NCBI GenBank assembly: GCA_039995105.1
Contig: CP146203.1
Span: 3,465,543 to 3,529,542 of the forward strand
DNA from: Jonesiaceae bacterium BS-20
GTDB taxonomy: Bacteria > Actinomycetota > Actinomycetes > Actinomycetales > Cellulomonadaceae
DNA length: 64,000 nt
Reading direction: 5' to 3'
The position numbers were made by a program, and so were the translations under genes. Below are positions 39,169 through 49,956 of this stretch, in pieces (position 1 is the first letter of the stretch; each line of letters begins with the position of its first letter). Under the pieces are notes generated by a model that ran no database searches, was not told the DNA's origin, and worked only from the letters and a program-made list of their open reading frames with translations.

Positions 39169-41525
39169 TTGGTTCCCAACACGAGTCGGTTGTGCTGGCG
39201 GCTAATGAGCTCGGCCTGCAAATCAATCAGGGGTGTCCCATTTTCATTGAGGTGATGCCGGGTCCACGTGCCGTCAGACTCCAAATGCCAAGAGGCAACC
39301 GAGTCAGACATGGACCGCTCAAGCAGGGTGACCAGCCCTGCTATCTGGACTTCATCCTTGATCGAAACGAGGGCTTCCACCCGGCGCAGGAGATTACGGT
39401 GCATGAGGTCGGCGGAACCTATGAAGACATCTGGCAGTCCCACCACGGGAGCCGAGCCCACCAAAATATGGTCTCCGGCAATGCTGTGCCCGTCATCAGT
39501 CTCCACCACGGTGCCCTGACCGAGGGAGTTAGCAAAGGCAAAGACCCGGGAGTGCTCGAGGTAGCGGCCCAAGATGGACCGGACCCGAATATTCTCTGAG
39601 AGTCCCGGGACTCCGGCCTTAACCGAACAGATCCCACGGACCACTAGGTCAACTTGCACTCCTGCTTGCGAGGCACGGTACAGGGCATCGATGATCTGTT
39701 CATCGACAATCGAATTGACCTTAATCTTGACCCAAGCAGGGAGCCCCTGACGGGCGGCTTCTGCTTCCCGGTCAATCCGGGCGATAAGCCCCGGACGGAT
39801 CGACCGTGGGGCGACCATGAGACGTTGGAACCGCGACTGCGGAGCGTACCCGGACAGTTGGTTGAACAATCGAGTCAAGTCTTGACCCACGGTGGGGTCG
39901 CAGGTCAACAGTCCAAGGTCGGTGTACAGTCTTGCGGTTTTGGGATTGTAGTTTCCGGTTCCCACATGGCAGTAGCGGCGGAGCCCGTCGGCTTCTTGGC
40001 GTACTACGAGGGAGAGCTTGCAGTGCGTCTTGAGCCCCACAATGCCGTACACCACGTGGACACCGGCCTGCTCTAACTTACGCGCCCAAGAGATATTGTT
40101 CTGTTCATCAAAACGGGCCTTGATCTCGACTAACGCAAGCACCTGTTTGCCCGCTTGGGCGGCATCGATTAACGCATCGACGATTGGGGAGTCCCCGGAC
40201 GTGCGGTACAGCGTCTGCTTGATCGCCAAAACCGCTGGGTCGGCGGCAGCCTGCTCCAAGAACGCCTGAACGGACGTGGAAAAGGAATCATACGGGTGGT
40301 GCAACAGCACGTCCTGGGCCCGAATTGCCGCAAAAATATCGCTTGGCATGGCGGTTTCAACCTCGGCCAAATACCTGCTCGTGGTGGGCACATACGGCGG
40401 GTAGTGCAGGTCCGCGCGGTCGAGGTCGGCAATCAAATTCAGACCGGTGAGGTCCAGAGGGGCCGGCAGGGTGTAAACCTCGTCGGAAGAGATGCCCAAC
40501 TCTCGGATGAGCAGGCGCTTGATCCGCGAGCTAGCGCCTTTGGCTAGTTCAAGGCGGATGGGCGGCCCAAAGCGGCGCCGCAGCAACTCCTTTTCCATGG
40601 CGTTCAAGAGGTTCTCTGCGTCGTCTTCCTCAACCTCAACGTCTTCATTCCTAGTCACCCGGAACGTGTGGTACTCGGTGATTTCCATGCCGGGGAAGAG
40701 GTAATCCAAGTGCTTGGAAATAATGTCCTCAAGCGGCACAAACGAGGTTGGACCCTTCTCAACGGACTGCGTATCCGGTGCGCTGGGTCGGCCCTTGGCA
40801 TCGACCGCAATGTAACGGGGCAGGAGCGGCGGAATCTTGACGCGCGCAAAGTGTTCCTTGGCGGTGCTGGGATTGGTCAAGATGACAGCTAGGTTGAGCG
40901 AAAGCCCAGAAATGTAAGGGAAGGGGTGCGCTGGGTCAACCGCCAGCGGGGTCAAAACCGGGAAGATTTGTTTCCGGAAAAACTTATGCAGACGCTCTTG
41001 TTCTTGGGTTGAAAGCTCTTCCCACCGCACCAAAGTAATGCCCTCGTCAGAGAGCTCCGGCTGCAACGAATCTGCAAATAGTGCCGCATGCCGGTCCATG
41101 AGCGTGGTTGCGTGGGCGGTAATCGCCTCGAGCGTCTGGCGCGGGCTCAGCCCCGAGACCGAGGTGATAGCTAACCCCATAGCAATCCGGCGTTTGAGAC
41201 CGGCCACCCGGACCATGAAGTATTCATCCAAGTTGGATGCAAAGATGGCGGCGAATCGTACCCGCTCCAAAAGTGGGATTGAGGTGTCCTCGGCCAACTC
41301 CAACACGCGCTCGTTGAAGGCCAACCAACTGAGCTCGCGGTCTGCAAACCGATCGTCGGGTAAACGTTGGTCATCTGCAAGGTCGCCGAACACGTCGGTA
41401 TCTAAATCAGCAATATGCTCGGCAATGTGAGCGGCCAATTCAGGCTCGACTATGAGCTCTTGGCCCGAGGTAAGCTGGGCCGGAGACGGCTCGTTTGAAG
41501 CAGGAGCGGTAGCAGAATCAGTCAT
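39165..41525 (-). CDS. ppk1: Polyphosphate kinase 1
   Basis: 786 residues, longer than the common 700 because of acidic N-terminal and C-terminal extensions. Key parts: [18 protein letters not shown] at about residue 60, [41 protein letters not shown], then [14 protein letters not shown] with the phosphorylated His near residue 501, and [18 protein letters not shown]. It makes polyphosphate from ATP at the membrane. Promoter region contains AATGGTGCCATT at 41531-41542. Confidence 0.95.
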   Translation of the reverse strand: MTDSATAPASNEPSPAQLTSGQELIVEPELAAHIAEHIADLDTDVFGDLADDQRLPDDRFADRELSWLAFNERVLELAEDTSIPLLERVRFAAIFASNLDEYFMVRVAGLKRRIAMGLAITSVSGLSPRQTLEAITAHATTLMDRHAALFADSLQPELSDEGITLVRWEELSTQEQERLHKFFRKQIFPVLTPLAVDPAHPFPYISGLSLNLAVILTNPSTAKEHFARVKIPPLLPRYIAVDAKGRPSAPDTQSVEKGPTSFVPLEDIISKHLDYLFPGMEITEYHTFRVTRNEDVEVEEDDAENLLNAMEKELLRRRFGPPIRLELAKGASSRIKRLLIRELGISSDEVYTLPAPLDLTGLNLIADLDRADLHYPPYVPTTSRYLAEVETAMPSDIFAAIRAQDVLLHHPYDSFSTSVQAFLEQAAADPAVLAIKQTLYRTSGDSPIVDALIDAAQAGKQVLALVEIKARFDEQNNISWARKLEQAGVHVVYGIVGLKTHCKLSLVVRQEADGLRRYCHVGTGNYNPKTARLYTDLGLLTCDPTVGQDLTRLFNQLSGYAPQSRFQRLMVAPRSIRPGLIARIDREAEAARQGLPAWVKIKVNSIVDEQIIDALYRASQAGVQVDLVVRGICSVKAGVPGLSENIRVRSILGRYLEHSRVFAFANSLGQGTVVETDDGHSIAGDHILVGSAPVVGLPDVFIGSADLMHRNLLRRVEALVSIKDEVQIAGLVTLLERSMSDSVASWHLESDGTWTRHHLNENGTPLIDLQAELISRQHNRLVLGTN

Positions 41526-41672
41526 GGTCTAATGGTGCCATTAAATCTACGCAAGTGTGTGCCGCGTCTCTTTATGTTGTGGCTCGGTGAATATCGTAGC
41601 CAAACCATCCGCACGTTGTGCAGGGGCCAAATGGACTCTTAAATCACTCCCGCACTTTGGCCCCGGTTACTT

Positions 41673-42605
41673 TCAGACTTGGGAGTACTGCCCATGACGC
41701 TGGGCAACCGTGAACCCCTGCGTCAGGTACATGGCCAATGCTGGCCCATTGTCGGCCTCGACGTAGAGGTCTGCAGCCTCCAAACCGCGCTCCTGAAGGA
41801 CCTGCAGGGAGTGACGCATGAGGGCACGGCCTAGGCCCTGACCCTGGGCATCAGGTGACACACCAACCACATAAATTTCACCCTTTTTGGCGTCCGGCAG
41901 GACCTTGAGCCAACTGTAAGCGCTAATGGATTCACCGGGAGCAGCACCCACCTCAGAATCGACCACAAAAAATAATTCTGGATCAAACCAGTCCTCGGAC
42001 ATGCGCGCATCGAGATCGACTTGATCCAACCGACCCTGTTCCGGGTGCCATTGGAAAGCCAGCGCATTGGTCTTTAGCCAGGCCTGGTCATCAACACCGG
42101 GTTGGAACGTTCGGATCCTGTCAAGAACTTCTTGCTCTTGCGCCGAGATTGGTAGTGCTGGTCGTGCTGGGATGAGAGGAACTTCCAAACGCAGCAGCTC
42201 ACGGGTCAGGGAAAGGCCCGCTCCCTCAAGCAGGTGGCGTGCAGCAGGCATATTGCCGTATGCCCAAACGGCAAGTTTGGAGTCGTTCTCTTTGGCGACG
42301 CTCAATGCCGCGCGCAGCAGCCCGGCACCAATACCGGTTCCACGGGCCTGGGGGGCAACCGCTACTTCAGCGGTTGCCCGGCCAGGTACTGCAATGTCAA
42401 TTTGTGCGTATCCCACCAAGCGATTGTCATGAATGACAAAAGAATGGGCCACCTGGGCTCTACGGTCACTGAGTTGCCGTAGCGGTTGCTCCGAAATGGG
42501 CGCAATGCCATCATGACGTTTACTCGCGGCAACGAGTTTACGCACTGCCTTAGCTAACTTGGCAGAAACAGGACCAACAGTGGTGAACGGGATAGTTGCA
42601 GGCAT
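41673..42605 (-). CDS. mshD: Mycothiol synthase
   Basis: 310 residues made of two GNAT acetyltransferase domains, as in MshD. The N-terminal domain has VAPQARGTGIGAGLLRAAL; the C-terminal domain has YVVGVSPDAQGQGLGRALMRHSL and a closing YVEADNGPALAMYLTQGF. It acetylates Cys-GlcN-Ins to mycothiol, the actinobacterial thiol; this gene is the best taxonomic marker in the window. Confidence 0.95.
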   Translation of the reverse strand: MPATIPFTTVGPVSAKLAKAVRKLVAASKRHDGIAPISEQPLRQLSDRRAQVAHSFVIHDNRLVGYAQIDIAVPGRATAEVAVAPQARGTGIGAGLLRAALSVAKENDSKLAVWAYGNMPAARHLLEGAGLSLTRELLRLEVPLIPARPALPISAQEQEVLDRIRTFQPGVDDQAWLKTNALAFQWHPEQGRLDQVDLDARMSEDWFDPELFFVVDSEVGAAPGESISAYSWLKVLPDAKKGEIYVVGVSPDAQGQGLGRALMRHSLQVLQERGLEAADLYVEADNGPALAMYLTQGFTVAQRHGQYSQV

Positions 42606-42695
42606 GATGCAATTCCATCACGTTTTTGAGCCAAATTGTGGATGGTTAGGAATCTAGCGGGTGAAATGTAGTCATACGCGTCCGCACAGTGGACT

Positions 42696-43361
42696 TTACT
42701 GAATGGCGCCGGTCACCGCGTTGATCTCGAAGTCTTGGTAGTCGCCCCGTGAGTCTTCGAGTTCAACATCCCAGTGCACGGAAGAGTCGTCCTCGTCGAG
42801 GTCAAGATCATCGATCAGGGCGCTCGGGTACTTGTCCGTAATAATTGCTACTGCTTGGTCTAGATCTACCTTGACGCGCTTGAGCGCGGCTACATGTTCC
42901 TTGCGGTCATCGGCATCGGTGTCATCTTTATCAAGCGGCTCGGTGATCTTAGAGCCGTCAGCAGAAATAGAAATGTCGTACTCAAAGCCCTGCGCGTCAT
43001 ACATTTCGAATTCCCAGTCTTGGTCTGAGAAGTCCAAATCGACGGCGACGATCACCGCTCCGGGGACCTGGGCGCGGGCCAAGTCTGCGGCCGCTAGCAG
43101 TCCTACGGTGTTACCGGCCGAGCCATTCGGCTCGGACGCGATACCGGTTGGCGTTGGCTCGGCCTCCGAGGCGCTAGGTGTAGGCGTCTCGCTGTCCTTT
43201 GCATCATCAGAGTCGTCCTTGTCCGGGCCGGCTGGGCTGGGTGCGGAATTGCTGACGTCAAGGCCTGCAGGCGCTTCCTTGTCGGCGGCTCCGCAACCGG
43301 CTAGCAGGCCCAATGCAAGAACGGAGGACAGCAGAACGGGGAACTTTGCTTTTGAAATCAT
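42696..43361 (-). CDS. PepSY-domain lipoprotein
   Basis: About 221 residues from the ATG at 43361 (ATG at 43373 is less likely, being too close to its AAGG). Signal peptide with lipobox LLAGC at about residues 17-21, a Ser/Pro/Asp-rich linker to residue 80, then two PepSY units (AAADLARAQVPGAVIVAVDLD..., VDLDQAVAIITDKYP...). Surface-anchored; PepSY proteins often inhibit proteases or sense ligands. Function unknown. Confidence 0.8.
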   Translation of the reverse strand: MISKAKFPVLLSSVLALGLLAGCGAADKEAPAGLDVSNSAPSPAGPDKDDSDDAKDSETPTPSASEAEPTPTGIASEPNGSAGNTVGLLAAADLARAQVPGAVIVAVDLDFSDQDWEFEMYDAQGFEYDISISADGSKITEPLDKDDTDADDRKEHVAALKRVKVDLDQAVAIITDKYPSALIDDLDLDEDDSSVHWDVELEDSRGDYQDFEINAVTGAIQ

Positions 43362-43601
43362 GGGGATCAGCATCCTTACGTAAATCTAGTGTGATGAAAA
43401 CAAAGCGGTTTACCGGCAAAGAGTCTGGTCCCAGCAGAACTGTTTGGGCTCAGGCTCAGGCATACCGCGGACTGAAAATGGAAGTTTGCTGGTTACTTCA
43501 AACCCTAGGTGGATACAAACGGGACCGCCACAGGGGACACAGCAAAAGACGGACACCAGCGCGTGATGGTGCAGGTGCCCGCTTAGGAAAAGAGGTAAAA
43601 A

Positions 43602-44501
43602 TTACTCGGTCAGGGCCGTTCCATCTTGGGAACCACCGGTTGCAGCCCGCTTGGCTGAGACATCGTGAGCGATTTTAAGCATGGCTGGAAGCTGCTTAAT
43701 GGGGGAGAAGAATGAGCCGTGCTGCGGGTCAAACTGGATCGCTGCGACGACAGCACTATCCATGGTGAAGGAGTCAATGGCTTCCTGCGGGGACATGCCA
43801 ATGACCGCGTCGAGCTCGCCCATACCGCGTACTTTGGCGTACTCGGCGGCGCGCTGCGCCTCGGTGAACGCGAGGACTGTTGGGCCAGACTCGCCAATGA
43901 CCGCAAACGGCTGCACCTCTGCGCCCTCACCCCGCGGCACAAAGTACCACTTCTCAAGCAGTAGGGTCTCAACCCAAAGGGCGCCCTTAGCTTTGATGTC
44001 ATCGGTGTGGGTCCGGGAGAAGTACGCCAGCGCGTCGATGTTGGACTCAGGGATTGGTAGTTTTCCGCCAACTACCTGCCCCTCACCGGAAGACGCATAA
44101 CCATCGGCCAACTGCTTCAGGGTTTGGGGAGCAACGGCAAACGGCTCATCCTGAGGGTTAAATACAATGAGGGCCACACCGGACTTAACCAATTCATCGG
44201 TCGCCGAGAGCATGCCACCGGGAGCGCTCGAGTAAACGCGGTCCTCGCCGCCAAAATTCTTGGCAAACTCGTTGGCGCGCTCCACATCGGTGAACGCCGG
44301 CAAGATGATGTTGTCGTTGTCCCGCAAGAAGATGGGGGTTACATTCTCGGACTCATCCTTGATGAAAAACCAGTGCTCAAGCGGCAAGACTTCGCGCCAC
44401 AGGTCCCGCCACAACTCCTGCTGCCGTTCCTTGTCCGTCTCGGAGCGGGCGACGTTTGCAAGGGCGTTGATTACTTCTGCTTTGGTCTTGTCACCGGACA
44501 T
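43602..44501 (-). CDS. SseB-family duplicated protein
   Basis: 299 residues with two SseB-like repeats, each containing L..EKWYF/L..EHWFF, then a P..F/VLAFT segment (FTDVERANEFAKNFG; FTEAQRAAEYAKVRG). Cytosolic. SseB-type proteins are found in secretion and enhanced-serine-sensitivity contexts, but the actinobacterial role is not known. Confidence 0.75.
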   Translation of the reverse strand: MSGDKTKAEVINALANVARSETDKERQQELWRDLWREVLPLEHWFFIKDESENVTPIFLRDNDNIILPAFTDVERANEFAKNFGGEDRVYSSAPGGMLSATDELVKSGVALIVFNPQDEPFAVAPQTLKQLADGYASSGEGQVVGGKLPIPESNIDALAYFSRTHTDDIKAKGALWVETLLLEKWYFVPRGEGAEVQPFAVIGESGPTVLAFTEAQRAAEYAKVRGMGELDAVIGMSPQEAIDSFTMDSAVVAAIQFDPQHGSFFSPIKQLPAMLKIAHDVSAKRAATGGSQDGTALTE

Positions 44502-44680
44502 GAGCGTTCCTTAGCCGTTTTTGAAATGGCAGCTGCCCGGTTGGGGCCTGCTACCTGCTGTATACGGACCAGACTTAGGCCGCCTGCGCATGGAACCTTA
44601 AGGTTCGATCCGTAGTGGTCAAAGCCGTAAGTTGGTGCCTAACTGCGCCGGTTTGGCGCGTATGGGCGCCTTAAACTGTA

Positions 44681-44711
44681 CCGTCCCGCCACCCAAAGGG
44701 CAGCGGGACGG
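44681..44711 (-). terminator. Hairpin downstream of acs
   Basis: CCGTCCCGC (44681-44689) pairs with GCGGGACGG (44703-44711). Follows the acs stop by 26 bases on the minus strand; the T-run is poor. Confidence 0.55.
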
Positions 44712-44736
44712 AGTGGTTTCCTACTATGAAATTGGT

Positions 44737-46782
44737 CTACTTTGCGGCGGGCTTAATCGAGAGTTCGCTGGCTATGAGGTCCATTACCGTTGAATCCGCC
44801 AATGTGGTGGCGTCCCCAACCGTTCGGTTCTCGGCCACATCGCGCAGGAGCCGGCGCATGATCTTGCCGGACCTTGTCTTTGGTAGCTCGGGCACAATCA
44901 GAATGCTGCGTGGGCGGGCGATCGGGCCAATCTCCTTGGTGACGTGGGCACGCAACTCAGCCTGAATAGCTTCTGCCCCCTCAACCGTGGTGGCCTGGAC
45001 AGCCTTGTCAGCACGCAGAATCACAAAGGCCACAATTGCCTGGCCAGTAGTTTCATCCGCGGCCCCAACCACGGCGGCCTCAGCGACAGCGTCGTGGGAA
45101 ACGAGGGCTGACTCAATCTCCATGGTGGACAATCGGTGTCCGGAAATGTTCATGACGTCATCAACCCGGCCCAACAGCCAAATGTCACCGTCGTCGTCAC
45201 GCTTTGCTCCGTCGCCGGCAAAATACAAGCCATCAAAGCGGGACCAATAGGTGTCTACAAACCGCTCGTGGTCGCCCCAAATTCCGCGCAACATGGCCGG
45301 CCACGGCTTGTCTAGCACCAAATAGCCCGCGTGACCGTCAGGAACCGGTTCGCCGGCATCATTGACCACGTTCGCGCTGATTCCCGGCACGGGGTGCTGA
45401 GCGGAACCGGGCTTAGCGTGGGCAACACCCGGCAATGGGGTAATCATGATGGCGCCCGTTTCCGTCTGCCACCAGGTGTCCACAATCGGTGTGGTGTCCT
45501 TGCCAATGACCCTGCGGTACCACAGCCAGGCCTCCGGGTTGATGGATTCCCCAACGGAACCAAGAACTCGCAGCGAGGACAGGTCGTACTTGTTTGGAAT
45601 CTCCTCGCCCCACTTCATACACGTGCGGATGGCGGTGGGGGCGGTGTAGAAGATAGAGACCTGGTACTTCTGGATGATTTCCCACCAGCGACCTTGATGC
45701 GGGGAATCCGGGGTGCCCTCATAAATCACCTGCGTGGCGCCGTTCACCAGAGGCCCGTACGTGACATAGGAGTGACCGGTGACCCAACCAATGTCTGCGG
45801 TGCACCAGTACACGTCGGACTCGGGTTTGAGGTCAAATACGGCCGAGTGCGTGTAGGCCACCTGGGTGAGATACCCACCCGTGGTGTGCAAAATACCCTT
45901 TGGGTTACCCGTGGTTCCGGAGGTGTACAAGATAAACAGGGGATGCTCGGCGTCAACCCAAACCGGGGTGTGCTGGACATCGGCGGACTCCATGGCCTCG
46001 TGCCACCAGATATCGCGGTGCTCATGCCAAGCGGTATCTTGCCCGGTGCGCCGCACCACAAGCACGTGCTCAACGGGGGAGCCCTCGGCCTCGAGGGCCT
46101 CATCTACTGCGGGCTTAAGTGAGGTTGCCTTGCCACGCCGGTACCCACCGTCAGCCGTAATGACCACCCGAGCTTGGGCATCGGCAATTCTAGATTTCAG
46201 GGCGTCGGAAGAAAAACCACCAAACACCACCGAGTGTGGCGCGCCAATGCGGGCGCACGCCAACATGGCCACAACCGCCTCAATAATCATGGGCAGATAG
46301 ATGACCACGCGGTCGCCGGTCTGCACCCCCAAACTGGTCAGCACATTGGCTGCCCGTGAGATCTCGCGCTGCAGCTCGGCGTACGTGATGGACTTGGAAT
46401 CACCCGGTTCGCCCTCAAAATGCAACGCGACACGGTCACCGTTGCCCGCGGCAACGTGACGGTCCACCGCGTTATATGCAGCGTTCAACTTCCCGTCCGC
46501 AAACCACTTGGCAACGGGAGCCTGACTCCAATCCAGGGTTTGTGTGAACGGAACCTTCCACGTCACGTACTTGTTGGCTTGATCTGCCCAAAATCCTAGG
46601 CGGTCATTTTCTGCTTGGGTGTACAGATCCTGTGTTGCATTTGCCTGCCCCGCAAAAGCCGCGCTTGGTGGAAACACATTCGTTTCATCGAGTGCCGACT
46701 TTGGGGTGTTGGACTGCTCAGCCTGAGCCACGTTTGCCTCCGAGATTGCATCGTCATTGTTGCTGGGACATAAGTCCCACAA
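44737..46782 (-). CDS. acs: Acetyl-CoA synthetase
   Basis: 681 residues, AMP-forming acyl-CoA synthetase. Signatures: [44 protein letters not shown], and a C-terminal [14 protein letters not shown] with the regulatory acetylatable Lys. The first 40 residues are variable and the start may lie slightly downstream. Activates acetate to acetyl-CoA. The promoter region is shared with the FNT gene only by position. Confidence 0.95.
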   Translation of the reverse strand: MWDLCPSNNDDAISEANVAQAEQSNTPKSALDETNVFPPSAAFAGQANATQDLYTQAENDRLGFWADQANKYVTWKVPFTQTLDWSQAPVAKWFADGKLNAAYNAVDRHVAAGNGDRVALHFEGEPGDSKSITYAELQREISRAANVLTSLGVQTGDRVVIYLPMIIEAVVAMLACARIGAPHSVVFGGFSSDALKSRIADAQARVVITADGGYRRGKATSLKPAVDEALEAEGSPVEHVLVVRRTGQDTAWHEHRDIWWHEAMESADVQHTPVWVDAEHPLFILYTSGTTGNPKGILHTTGGYLTQVAYTHSAVFDLKPESDVYWCTADIGWVTGHSYVTYGPLVNGATQVIYEGTPDSPHQGRWWEIIQKYQVSIFYTAPTAIRTCMKWGEEIPNKYDLSSLRVLGSVGESINPEAWLWYRRVIGKDTTPIVDTWWQTETGAIMITPLPGVAHAKPGSAQHPVPGISANVVNDAGEPVPDGHAGYLVLDKPWPAMLRGIWGDHERFVDTYWSRFDGLYFAGDGAKRDDDGDIWLLGRVDDVMNISGHRLSTMEIESALVSHDAVAEAAVVGAADETTGQAIVAFVILRADKAVQATTVEGAEAIQAELRAHVTKEIGPIARPRSILIVPELPKTRSGKIMRRLLRDVAENRTVGDATTLADSTVMDLIASELSIKPAAK

Positions 46783-46899
46783 GCGATTGTAGTGTGACGG
46801 GGCGCACCTTGGGGCGTCAGGGCTGGAATTGCTGTCGTTTCTCGGTGGCTTTGACTATAAACGAGAACGAAATCTTGACTGGCGGGATATTTCCCAGTC

Positions 46900-47763
46900 T
46901 CAGCGGGTCGAGTGCGCAGACGGACCGGCCTGTGCGGTGTCTTCCGCAGTAGCTGTGTCGAGGGTCAGTACCTCGCGGCGGGAGATGTGCACGTAGGCAA
47001 GACCCACAAGCATGCCGCCAATCAGGTTTCCAATCCCAACGATGGCGAGGTTGTGCAGGAACTGCCCAACGCCAATGCCCGGGACTTGCAACCACATGCC
47101 GAGCGTAAAGGTAGTCATATTGGCAACCACGTGCTCAAACCCAGAAGTGATGAAGGCTAGTAGACACAGGAAAATCATGAACAACTTGGCGCCCTCGGAC
47201 TTGAGGCGCAGCCCGCTCCAGATGGCAAGGCAGACCAGGATGTTACACAAAATCGCCTTGAAGAAGAGCTCAACCGGCGTTGAACTCACCTTGCCGTTGA
47301 GGTAGGAACCCAGGTACTCAAATGCGCCGGATCCGGGCTTGATCACCCCGGAGAAGAACACGAATGTGCCAAAAACTATGCCGCCCAAGAGATTGGCCAT
47401 GAAACAAAAGATCATGGTTAGGGAGCCTTGGCCCACTGAGATGGCGCGGGTGGTCATGCCTTGCGTCAGGGTCATCATGTTGGAGGTGACGAGCTCTCCG
47501 CCCGCAACCATGACCAGGCTTAGCGCGATCGAAAACGTCAGGCCGCTCACCAGTGCCGTTGCTGGAGCCCCGGCTTGGTGGAATGGCCCCGCTGCCGTCA
47601 GCATGAGAATTACCGCGATGCCAATGTACGCCCCCGCGAGCATAGCCGAGATAAGGTAAGCACTTTTGCGTTGCGAAAATGCCACCTTGGCCTGGGCGGA
47701 GGTGGATTGATATCTGATGGTCTCAGCGATGCTTTGCACATCCTCAGTATCCCAGCCACACAT
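46900..47763 (-). CDS. Formate/nitrite-type (FNT) channel
   Basis: 287 residues with six membrane spans. FNT motifs: MLAGAYIGIAVILML, GGELVTSNMMTLTQGM, a GNLIGGMLVGLAYVH close and conserved Gly. Transports formate, nitrite or other small monovalent anions (acetate possible, given acs next door; inference only). About 30 residues of charged N-terminus precede the first span. Confidence 0.9.
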   Translation of the reverse strand: MCGWDTEDVQSIAETIRYQSTSAQAKVAFSQRKSAYLISAMLAGAYIGIAVILMLTAAGPFHQAGAPATALVSGLTFSIALSLVMVAGGELVTSNMMTLTQGMTTRAISVGQGSLTMIFCFMANLLGGIVFGTFVFFSGVIKPGSGAFEYLGSYLNGKVSSTPVELFFKAILCNILVCLAIWSGLRLKSEGAKLFMIFLCLLAFITSGFEHVVANMTTFTLGMWLQVPGIGVGQFLHNLAIVGIGNLIGGMLVGLAYVHISRREVLTLDTATAEDTAQAGPSAHSTR

Positions 47764-48175
47764 GGGACGAATATGGGACTTCAGTACCGGAAAATGTCAT
47801 TGTTTTATAGAAAATGGCAAGCTTTGCTGAGATGCCTACAACAAATACGAAAGCAACGGGAGCGGGCGCTGAGTTGATGCCTAATAATTGCGCTTCGGGT
47901 TGCTCTGGGAAACCAAAGCGGACTGGCCGGCTGACTTGATTGCGGAGGTCGAATGCGAATTCTTGTGCGCACACACTAATGGCACCCATTGCTGGGTGCC
48001 ATTAGGCCAGAAAGTATTCGGTTATCAAGCGCGCACTATGTGATCGTATCGGGGTAGCCCCGACCGAGAGGTCCTATGCGTAGACCGATCGCACGTGGGT
48101 ACCGAATTACCGTTTCTGTTATGCCTTAAGTATGGTCTACCCGGGACAAAAAATCTAGCGGTTTTGTAACCCCGG
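47764..48175. other. 412-bp non-coding gap with a perfect hairpin
   Basis: No convincing gene. CTAATGGCACCCA (47976-47988) pairs with TGGGTGCCATTAG (47993-48005) around TTGC, about 170 bp past the HAD phosphatase stop on the minus strand; it may terminate that gene. The rest probably holds the FNT promoter. Confidence 0.6.
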
Positions 48176-48997
48176 TCACTTCTTCTTGGGTTTGCGGCGC
48201 ATGATCTGCGCCAGAGCAATGCCCACACCAAGGAAGAGTAGCCCTGCCCCCGTGATGGCCAAGGCCTTGGAAGGAGACATTGTCTTGTGCAGAGATACCG
48301 GGCGTCGAAACAAAAGGTTGTCCCAGCCCTCACTGGTTGCCATCCTACGGAGGGCGCGGTCCGCATTTACGGTGTAGGCATGGCCAACAACCCCAAGCAT
48401 GGGAGCGTCGGTGATGGAATCCGAATATGCGTAGCACTGGGCCAACTCGTAGCCGCGCTCATGTGCCATGTCGATGATCGCTAACGCTTTGTTGGGGCCG
48501 TATGCGTAAAAATCGATCTGCCCGGTGTACTTACCGTCCTTGATTTCCATCTTGGTGGCAATCGAATCATCGGCGCCCAGCATGGTTGCAATAGGGGTGA
48601 CAAGCTCGGCTCCGGATGCGGAGACAATGATGATGTCGTGGCCCTTTGCGCGGTGCATCTCGATGAGCTCGAGGGCCTCGGCGTAGACATACGGGTCGAT
48701 GAATTGATGCAGGGTGTCACTGACAATCGCGGTGACCTGCTCGACCGGCCAGCCCGTGACCATGGAGGAAAGTTGTGCTCGCATGCGCTCGGTTTGGTCG
48801 GCGTTGGCGCCACCCACCATGAACATGAAGTGTGCGTAGGCGCTGCGCAGGGCTCCCGCTCGGCTGATCAGCCCACCGGCATAAAACGGCCGGGAAAACG
48901 CGGCCGCTGATGACGTCGCAATGATCGTCTTGTCGAGATCGAAGAACGCGGCAATCCGATGGTTGTCCGCGGCGCCAGGTTGGTGGGAGAGGTTCAC
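48176..48997 (-). CDS. HAD-IB family phosphatase with C-terminal membrane anchor
   Basis: 273 residues. FFDLDKTIIATSS near residue 18 (nucleophile Asp), IIVSASGAELV, and DSITDAPMLGVVG define the HAD IB (SerB-like) family. A C-terminal hydrophobic helix (about 246-263) followed by a basic RRKPKKK anchors it. Substrate unknown, possibly a phospholipid or serine phosphate. This gene is regularly found divergent to the ssd-tad operon in actinobacteria. Confidence 0.85.
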   Translation of the reverse strand: MNLSHQPGAADNHRIAAFFDLDKTIIATSSAAAFSRPFYAGGLISRAGALRSAYAHFMFMVGGANADQTERMRAQLSSMVTGWPVEQVTAIVSDTLHQFIDPYVYAEALELIEMHRAKGHDIIIVSASGAELVTPIATMLGADDSIATKMEIKDGKYTGQIDFYAYGPNKALAIIDMAHERGYELAQCYAYSDSITDAPMLGVVGHAYTVNADRALRRMATSEGWDNLLFRRPVSLHKTMSPSKALAITGAGLLFLGVGIALAQIMRRKPKKK

Positions 48998-49236
48998 TCT
49001 ATGAGCCTACCCAACCCGGGAGCATCCGGTGGGATTGCGGCCCTGGGCTAGATCCTGTCCCTGTCCCAAACTGCGCATGTGCAAGGCGTCAAGTTATGCA
49101 CAGGCTGGGGACAATGGGTTCTTCTGCTGAGCAGGGCCGGACTTTGAAATTGCAGACAAGGTCTTGGGTGATCCTTGGGTAAAGCAGTTTTGGCTGCAAC
49201 CAACTTCGGCTGCACACAACCTTGAGGAGCAGACCT

Positions 49237-49956
49237 GTGGCGGTACATTCCGGGGCTTGGGCGCTGATTATTGGTGCCAGTGGAGGCGTGGGGGCGTCAA
49301 CCACAGCGGCGGTGCTAGCCGCGGCGATGGCAAAGTCGGGGGAGCCGGTATGCCTGGTGGACGGGCACCTTGGGGGTGGAGGAATCGAGGTGCTTCTTGG
49401 GGTTGAACAATCCGTTGGGTTGCGGTGGCCGGATTTTCAGTTGGCCCAGGGGGTCATTGACATGCCCGCAGTCCTACCAGCTTTGGTCCAGTGGGAGGGG
49501 GTGAGCGTCTTAAGTGCGCTGCGTTCCAGTGCCAAAGAAATTGAGCCGGGTGCCATGCATGCGCTGCTCAGCTCACTGGCTGCTGCTGGGATCACCACGG
49601 TTCTCGATGCTCCACCCCGGTTGGCCTGCCAAGTTGCTTCGATGGCTGAGTCCCGGGCGACCGCAGTCATTGTCAGTGCCCGGAACTTGCAGTCCGTTGC
49701 TGGGGCTCTCGCTGCACGTAACCACGTGGCGGCGACTAAAATCCGCCACGGGGTAGTTTCCACTTCGCACCAGCACTGTGCCATGACCCCGCGGGAGGTG
49801 GCTAAGGCCCTGCAGCTGAACCTTTGGGGTGATATTCGCGCCGATCAGCGCATTGCCCGAGCCACGGAGTTGGGTGGCGGACCGTTGGGGACCCCAAGCC
49901 GCGCAGCCAGGGACCTGTTCGCATTAGCGCGAAATCTGAGTGGGGACCAGCGATGA
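49237..49956 (+). CDS. Ssd/TadZ-like septum-site-determining ATPase
   Basis: 239 residues from GTG 49237 with GAGGAG upstream. A degenerate deviant Walker A (GASGGVGASTTA) at about 11-22 and a VLDAPPRL strand show a MinD/ParA-like fold without strict catalytic residues, as in actinobacterial CpaE homologues of the helicase/secretion neighbourhood. It probably positions the pilus machine at the membrane. Overlaps the TadA start by four bases. Confidence 0.82.
   Translation: MAVHSGAWALIIGASGGVGASTTAAVLAAAMAKSGEPVCLVDGHLGGGGIEVLLGVEQSVGLRWPDFQLAQGVIDMPAVLPALVQWEGVSVLSALRSSAKEIEPGAMHALLSSLAAAGITTVLDAPPRLACQVASMAESRATAVIVSARNLQSVAGALAARNHVAATKIRHGVVSTSHQHCAMTPREVAKALQLNLWGDIRADQRIARATELGGGPLGTPSRAARDLFALARNLSGDQR

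Noticed and set aside
45331..46122. Plus-strand 263-codon frame inside acs
   Set aside because: Antisense of highly conserved acetyl-CoA synthetase motifs; Gly/Arg-rich and unrecognised.
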